A stretch of 22,019 nt of DNA from Heterotrichella gracilis (taxonomy: Eukaryota; Sar; Xanthophyceae; Tribonematales; Xanthonemataceae): the NCBI GenBank assembly GCA_032358255.1, contig JAULBX010029434.1:1-22019 (forward strand), given 5' to 3'. Within the stretch, counting starts at the first letter, position 1; each line of letters begins with the position of its first letter. Shown here one piece after another: positions 18,401-22,019 of the stretch. The notes under the pieces were generated by a model, which worked only from the letters and a program-made list of their open reading frames with translations, searched no databases and had not been told where the DNA came from. A program made the translations under genes and the position numbers.

Positions 18401-20478
18401 CATCCGCCTGCGCCGCCCCAGCAATCATGTTGGGCACATAGCTCTTGTGCCCGGGCGCGTCCAGGATGGTGTAGCGCCGCTTGGGCGTCTCAAAGTAGGC
18501 CCTGCCCACCTCCACGGTCTTTCCCTTGGCCCGCTCCTCCTCGTTGGTGTCCATGATGTAGGCCATGTACCAACTCTCGCGGTTCTTCTCCTTGGCTTCC
18601 CTGGATTTGAGATGGTTTGGGGTTTAGGGTTCAGAATTGTAGGGTTTAAAGGTTTGAAGTTTAGGGTTTACGGGTTGATTCGCCTCTTTGGCTTTTCTGT
18701 ACGCGGAAAATAAGGGGTATAGCTGCAGAGTGCGGAGTGGGGTGGGGCTGATGACCTGGTTAGCTGCACGTATTCCCGCCATCCAGCCAGACTACATTTT
18801 AGAGTTCGGGGTTATGCTGGCCATTTTGCAGTCCGCCTTGCTCACGTGGCGCCTGGCACTTCAATCATGGCACTCTGATACCACAGTTGATCATTGAGCT
18901 CGACAATGCACTTTCCACAAGTGGGAGTGAGGAAACAAGAAATGCACTTGGGTGTGTGATCCCGAGAGCTGCTCGAGGGTTTAGGGTTTGGCTGCGCACC
19001 TCTCATACTTCTCTATGGTCCTCTCGTCCACGTTGCCCTGCAGCCATACACAAAACCGCACGTGAACACGCAACGTACTGACAACCACTTCGCCACAAAG
19101 CTGTGCGCAGCATTTTGCTTGCAGAGCGTTTGCATCACCCGGACCTGTGCCAAGCAGAGCTGCGCGCACCAGTTTGCAAGCAGTGCCTAGTGCTAGCAAG
19201 GCCCCAGTGCAATGCACAAGGACAGGCAACGCTTTGTCCAACTTCTCACTGCTACTGCCCCCCTTCAAGACTCAAAAGCACAAGCGCAAAATGTGCTCTT
19301 GTAGGTGCTATCGCCCCTCCCCTCCCAACCCCTTTTCAGTTTTTCTCACCGTCAAGTACAGTATTTGACCTCCAATGGTGGACTTGCCCGCGTCCACGTG
19401 CCCGATGAAAACCAGGTTGAGATGGTCCCTACAGGGGAAGGGGTTTAGGGTTAGGGTTTACAGCCTTAGGGTGCCGATTGACAAGGGTGCCCAATAAACA
19501 CAAGGGTGCAGGATTCAGGCGCCGTTAAAAAGCATTTGGTGCCATGTGCCATGGATTGAAGTTTGCTAATGTGTGTACTTCTTTGTGTGGAGGAGTATCC
19601 ACTACTACCCCTTTGGGCACACCTCTCTTGCCTGGCTTCTGTCAGCCGCGAGTAACGGGACAGGGGTGAATGGCGGGTTGCCACCAAATTGTGGATGCAG
19701 CCCATGTGAGCATGCAAGGTACTGGTACTAGATATAGCGCTCCACCGGTGCTTGGTACTGCCCCAACCTCTTCACTATGGTGCTTAGTTGTGGTGCCCAC
19801 ATAGGCCACATTAACATACTACCTACCGTGGGTCCTCCTTTGAAATCTCCGCGTAGATTTTCGAAAGGACAGCTTCCGAGGTGCTTTCTTCAACATGATC
19901 GTCTGGCTCCTCGTGAGCCACCACAGCCACCTCTTTCACCCTTTGTGTCACTGACTCCACTTCATCTAGAGGAATGAGGAAAAGTGTGTTTGCTCACAAA
20001 AGGAATGCGCCAGAATATTTTAGAACCAATACAAACGAGTGTTTTTGAACAGGTAGAGGGTTATGGAGCTGCGTAAGGGGTAAGAAACAGTCGGCATGCA
20101 TCTTCAGAGCGACGTCAATGCATATGCATGCAATAGGCTGATGACCTCCCTACCTGCGGGTGGGTTCTCTGGAGCCACATCCTCATCGGATTGGGCTTGA
20201 CTGCTCGCAGCTTCGGCGCTGGAGGTGGCCTGCTGCTCGACTAAGGGCTCAGGCGTGGGCTCCGCTAGCTCAGGAGCCTCAGCTACTGCATCGTTGCTAG
20301 GTACAGGCTGTGGTGAGGGGGCTGAAGCTGGCTCAGGGGCCTTTGGCGCGAACACGGGCGCGAACGTGGAGGCGCTTGGGTTGAAGGAGAACGTCGAGGC
20401 GTTGGGGTTCAGAGCAGGCTTTGCGTGCGGCTGGAACACCACTTGGTCCTCAACTTGGTCCTCCCAAGAGTCAGCCAT
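15423..20478 (-). CDS. SUP35: Translation termination factor eRF3 (GTPase)
   Basis: Ten exons on the minus strand: 20478-20154, 19965-19827, 19428-19350, 19037-19000, 18600-18372, 17973-17733, 17186-16955, 16548-16327, 16003-15907 and 15596-15423; 591 aa. The cytosolic GTPase partners eRF1 in stop-codon-dependent peptide release. GTPase motifs: G1 GHVDAGKST (164-172); [17 protein letters not shown] (G2 region, eRF3-type); G3 DAPGH (241-245); G4 NKMD (303-306); SGL (350-352). Domains 2 and 3 follow, with [38 protein letters not shown] and a closing [31 protein letters not shown] separates it from EF1A and HBS1. The N-terminal extension (about 155 aa, Pro/Ala/Glu-rich) has no Gln/Asn prion-like tract. 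It carries two overlapping PAM2-like motifs ([10 protein letters not shown] and [12 protein letters not shown], near residues 21-41) for poly(A)-binding protein. The ATG opening [12 protein letters not shown] was chosen; an upstream in-frame ATG would add 16 residues. Confidence 0.97.
15811..15850. repeat. Copy of part of eRF3 exon 9 in intron 9
   Basis: Aligns without gaps to 15931-15970 (offset 120); atcacctcgca and tcaatc blocks are identical. In the minus-strand frame the copy encodes [18 protein letters not shown] against the real [18 protein letters not shown]. The peptide is still recognisable although it lies inside the intron. A shorter echo (tttatcacct) lies at about 15690. Confidence 0.88.
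16046..16326. repeat. Degenerate array of exon-8-end copies in eRF3 intron 8
   Basis: Three decayed copies of the exon 8 end plus donor start near 16046, 16130 and 16230. The real edge begins at 16321, so spacings are 84, 100 and 91 bp. Units carry variants of cgtacccagcggtgaagatg, accttgtgctccagcaaggg and a TTTAGGG-like tail (gattagggtttaggg). The similarity of all units to the functional edge, and the gradient of decay away from it, suggest repeated duplication from the exon outward. Confidence 0.88.
16862..16910. repeat. Copy of the eRF3 exon 7 end and donor in intron 7
   Basis: Aligns to 16949-16997 at offset 87. Only about three differences appear across the first 44 bases, from cctcacct through ggcatgacaaacagcgtgtc. 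In transcript sense the copy ends CCAAATAG|gtgagg, so a potential donor is kept, but AAC-AG has become AAT-AG. Confidence 0.92.
17438..17463. repeat. (CATGCG)n microsatellite, self-complementary
   Basis: About four units of the alternating purine-pyrimidine hexamer catgcg, flanked by cccg and cctc, in eRF3 intron 6. The sequence is palindromic and of a type that can adopt Z-DNA or cruciform structures. Confidence 0.85.
17521..17610. repeat. Copy of the eRF3 exon 6 3' end in intron 6
   Basis: Aligns to about 17725-17812 at offset 204-205. cacttcctcaaaaaggg is identical, and the splice edge reads TGCCCATCTCAG|AT in transcript sense against the real TGCCAATCTCAG|GT. A shorter third echo (aacttcctcaaaatg) is at about 17634. 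The copied donor GT has become AT. Confidence 0.85.
18277..18317. repeat. Copy of the eRF3 exon 5 3' end and donor in intron 5
   Basis: Aligns to 18367-18407 at offset 90. ccttgcgggctga-atgacca is identical apart from one base. In transcript sense the donor (GCAAG|gtacgg) is kept. The encoded peptide still resembles VLVISARK. Confidence 0.9.
18613..18675. repeat. TTTAGGG-type tract at the eRF3 exon 5 acceptor
   Basis: Degenerate units (ggggtttagggttcag, tgtagggtttaaagg, agtttagggtttacggg) lie just upstream of exon 5 in transcript sense. The proximal unit reads tgaaccctaaacccc about 16 nt before the AG at 18602-18601. Confidence 0.85.
18975..18991. repeat. TTTAGGG pair after the eRF3 exon 4 donor
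   Basis: gagggtttagggtttgg. In transcript sense this reads CCAAACCCTAAACCCTC, starting about 9 nt inside intron 4. Confidence 0.85.
19440..19471. repeat. TTTAGGG-type tract at the eRF3 exon 3 acceptor
   Basis: ggggtttagggttagggttt plus a degenerate unit. In transcript sense AAACCCTAACCCTAAACCCC ends about 11 nt before the exon 3 AG, so it overlaps where a branch site (CTAAC) and C-rich tract would be expected. Confidence 0.9.
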
Positions 20479-21190
20479 GGTGGGGACCTGGCTGGGCAAA
20501 AGTAGGCCCCGCGACACGGGTATCACCCCCGCAGTCGAAAGGGTGGATACGGTCGACCAACACTAGAGTATTCTGCGTTGAAACTTTGGAAGGCTGATAA
20601 AACTGTGCCAAGATTAGTGCACTGGGAGGTGATGGGTGCCCAGTGACAAGCCCAGATGCGGGCCGACCAAGCTCAGCTGTTCACCCGTGAAGCACAGATG
20701 GGAAGAGAAAGTGGTTTTCTACGCGTAGTGCAGGCAATGTGAGGGAAAGTGGCCTTGCGACAGGTTCTCTGCACGTTTATCTGGGTTGCACCCAAGGCAT
20801 CCAAAAAGCACTAAAATTAAAGCTTGGCGGCGGCAGGCACTCGAGTTGGGCACGATAATGTACTTATATTTTACGTGCAGTCAAGCCAAAAACCTCAGCC
20901 TTGACAGCCGATCTTCCAGCATATAACAGTTGTTTGCCCGCACTTCTAAACTTAGTGTACGGTCCCAGGACACTTCTGCAAGGTTACCAGATCTGCATGG
21001 CATGTCCCCGCTTGCCTAGTACAACCAGTACGCCATTGCCAAAGGCCACACCAAGGGGAAAGCTGTGATACAGGGCCAGTGCCACGCCAGAAGTCTTCAT
21101 TACTTTGGTGGAAAAGCTGTGAAACAAGGCACTGTCTTGGGGGCCAGAGTCCTTCCTGTGTAACCGTGGCATCCGACCCACTCAGCAGCA
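20479..21190. promoter_or_regulatory. Divergent promoter, eRF3 / HISN4
   Basis: Head-to-head spacer of 712 bp with no supported exon. It contains an imperfect duplication beginning near 21059 and again near 21112 (aagctgtgatacagggcca / aagctgtgaaacaaggca, offset about 53). One gttgca motif occurs near 20784. No clear TATA box could be assigned. Confidence 0.5.
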
Positions 21191-22019
21191 ATGGCTTCGG
21201 ACGTAGCTGGGACCAGCAGGACCGCCTTTGGAAGCAGTCGAAATGTCACACTGCCGGTACCCCGTCGCACAGCACTAGCTGCTAAGGGCAGGCGGCTAAA
21301 GACAATCTCCGCGCAGTCAGGACATGCCGGGGAAGTGACCCTGCTGGATTACGGGGCAGGCAACGTGCGCAGCATACGTAACGCCATCAAGAAGCTGGGG
21401 TACACCATAAAGGAGGTGGGTGCCTCGCCTAGTGTCCCGCATACATATGCATGAATTGCCCATTCCAACGACTTCCCAATCAGAAGTATAAGTACAAGCA
21501 TGGGATAAGGTCGACTTACGTGCCCCCCTAGGTGGAAAGCGGCAAGGACATCGCGGCAGCGGACAGGCTCATCTTCCCTGGGGTGGGAGCCTACGCATCG
21601 GCCATGGAGACCCTGCAGCGCAAGGGATACACAGAGGCGCTGAAGGACTACGTCAGGGTGCGCGCATATGCATGCATATGGCCCCAATACCCTAGACCCT
21701 AAACAGGGGTCATTACCCAACACGCTGCCTGGGTAGTGCTGGACCTTAACCCTAGCCCTAGGTGGTGGCCTGGCGCTAGGGATGCTTTTCTGGGCGGTTG
21801 TCTTCCTGGCGAGACGTTCACCGCTGAGCCACCCACAGGCCACAGTGACCATCATGGGTATTGGCGTCAAGGTAGTAAATGTATTCCTGCTGCCACGAAG
21901 CTAATCGGCATGAGCACTTGCGGATAAAAATATTCAAGCACACGCGCATCACACCCCATCACCACCCATCTCCCATACAACACACCATGCACGCCCCACC
22001 CACCCACCCCCCACCTTCC
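21191..22019 (+). CDS. HISN4: Imidazole glycerol phosphate synthase HISN4 (HisHF), 5' part
   Basis: Bifunctional glutamine amidotransferase-cyclase of histidine biosynthesis, forming imidazole glycerol phosphate and AICAR; plastidial in plants and green algae. Two exons are visible, 21191-21415 and 21532-21657 (75 + 42 codons); the gene runs off the right edge. Residues 1 to about 51 are rich in Ser, Thr, Ala, Arg and Lys and poor in acidic residues, as in a chloroplast transit peptide. From about residue 52 the HisH domain starts: VTLLDYGAGNVRSIRNAIKK, then DRLIFPGVGAYASAMETL with the conserved FPGVGA block. The nucleophile exon (GxCLGxQ block) and the cyclase domain are not in the window. 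The remaining 362 bases are interpreted as intron 2. The start is the first ATG before the leader. The end given is the window edge, not the gene end. Confidence 0.94.
21664..21765. repeat. Palindrome and CCCTAAA-like tracts in HISN4 intron 2
   Basis: catatgcatgcatatg at 21664-21679 is a perfect 16-bp palindrome. It is followed by taccctagaccctaaacagg (about 21687-21706) and ccttaaccctagccctagg (about 21744-21762), both degenerate CCCTAAA units in transcript orientation. Confidence 0.8.

Noticed and set aside
15423..20478. Assignment as EF-1 alpha or HBS1
   Set aside because: The switch region [10 protein letters not shown], the C-terminal [15 protein letters not shown] and the PAM2-bearing N-terminus fit eRF3 rather than these paralogues.

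Overview
The window reads as nuclear DNA of a green alga (Chlorophyta; a trebouxiophyte-like species is my guess, not shown). Support: six genes split by many short introns (about 90-550 nt, GT-AG with one GC-AG), GC-rich exons, plant-type TTTAGGG/CCCTAAA repeats scattered through introns, and a histidine-biosynthesis enzyme with a plastid-like leader. I joined exons by hand from conserved protein family blocks, splice-site dinucleotides and intron phase. All five complete models close in frame.

Layout, left to right, with strands strictly alternating: (1) 674-2033, minus: small universal stress protein, 5 exons, 152 aa. (2) 2340-4757, plus: GPI-anchor inositol acyltransferase PIGW/GWT1, 5 exons, about 520 aa. 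(3) 5092-11111, minus: MRD1, a five-RRM ribosome biogenesis factor, 12 exons, 888 aa. (4) 11780-13864, plus: FCF1/UTP24, PIN-domain pre-rRNA endonuclease, 6 exons, 192 aa. (5) 15423-20478, minus: translation termination factor eRF3 (SUP35/GSPT1), 10 exons, 591 aa. (6) 21191 to beyond the right edge, plus: HISN4 (imidazole glycerol phosphate synthase), first two exons only.

Functionally, MRD1 and FCF1 are divergently transcribed from one 668-bp spacer and both act in the small-subunit processome on 18S rRNA maturation. eRF3 works downstream in translation. The stress protein, the GPI-anchor enzyme and the histidine enzyme are unrelated housekeeping functions.

The main unexpected signal is in the non-coding DNA. 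In at least nine introns and two 3' flanks, a 16-90-bp piece spanning or lying next to an exon edge has been copied in direct orientation into the adjoining non-coding DNA. The offset is usually 79-123 bp, or about 200 bp. Copies range from nearly identical (FCF1) to badly decayed, and several carry TTTAGGG-like tracts inside the repeat unit (FCF1 intron 3, eRF3 intron 8). This looks like a continuing local duplication process that builds introns and flanks out of exon edges.
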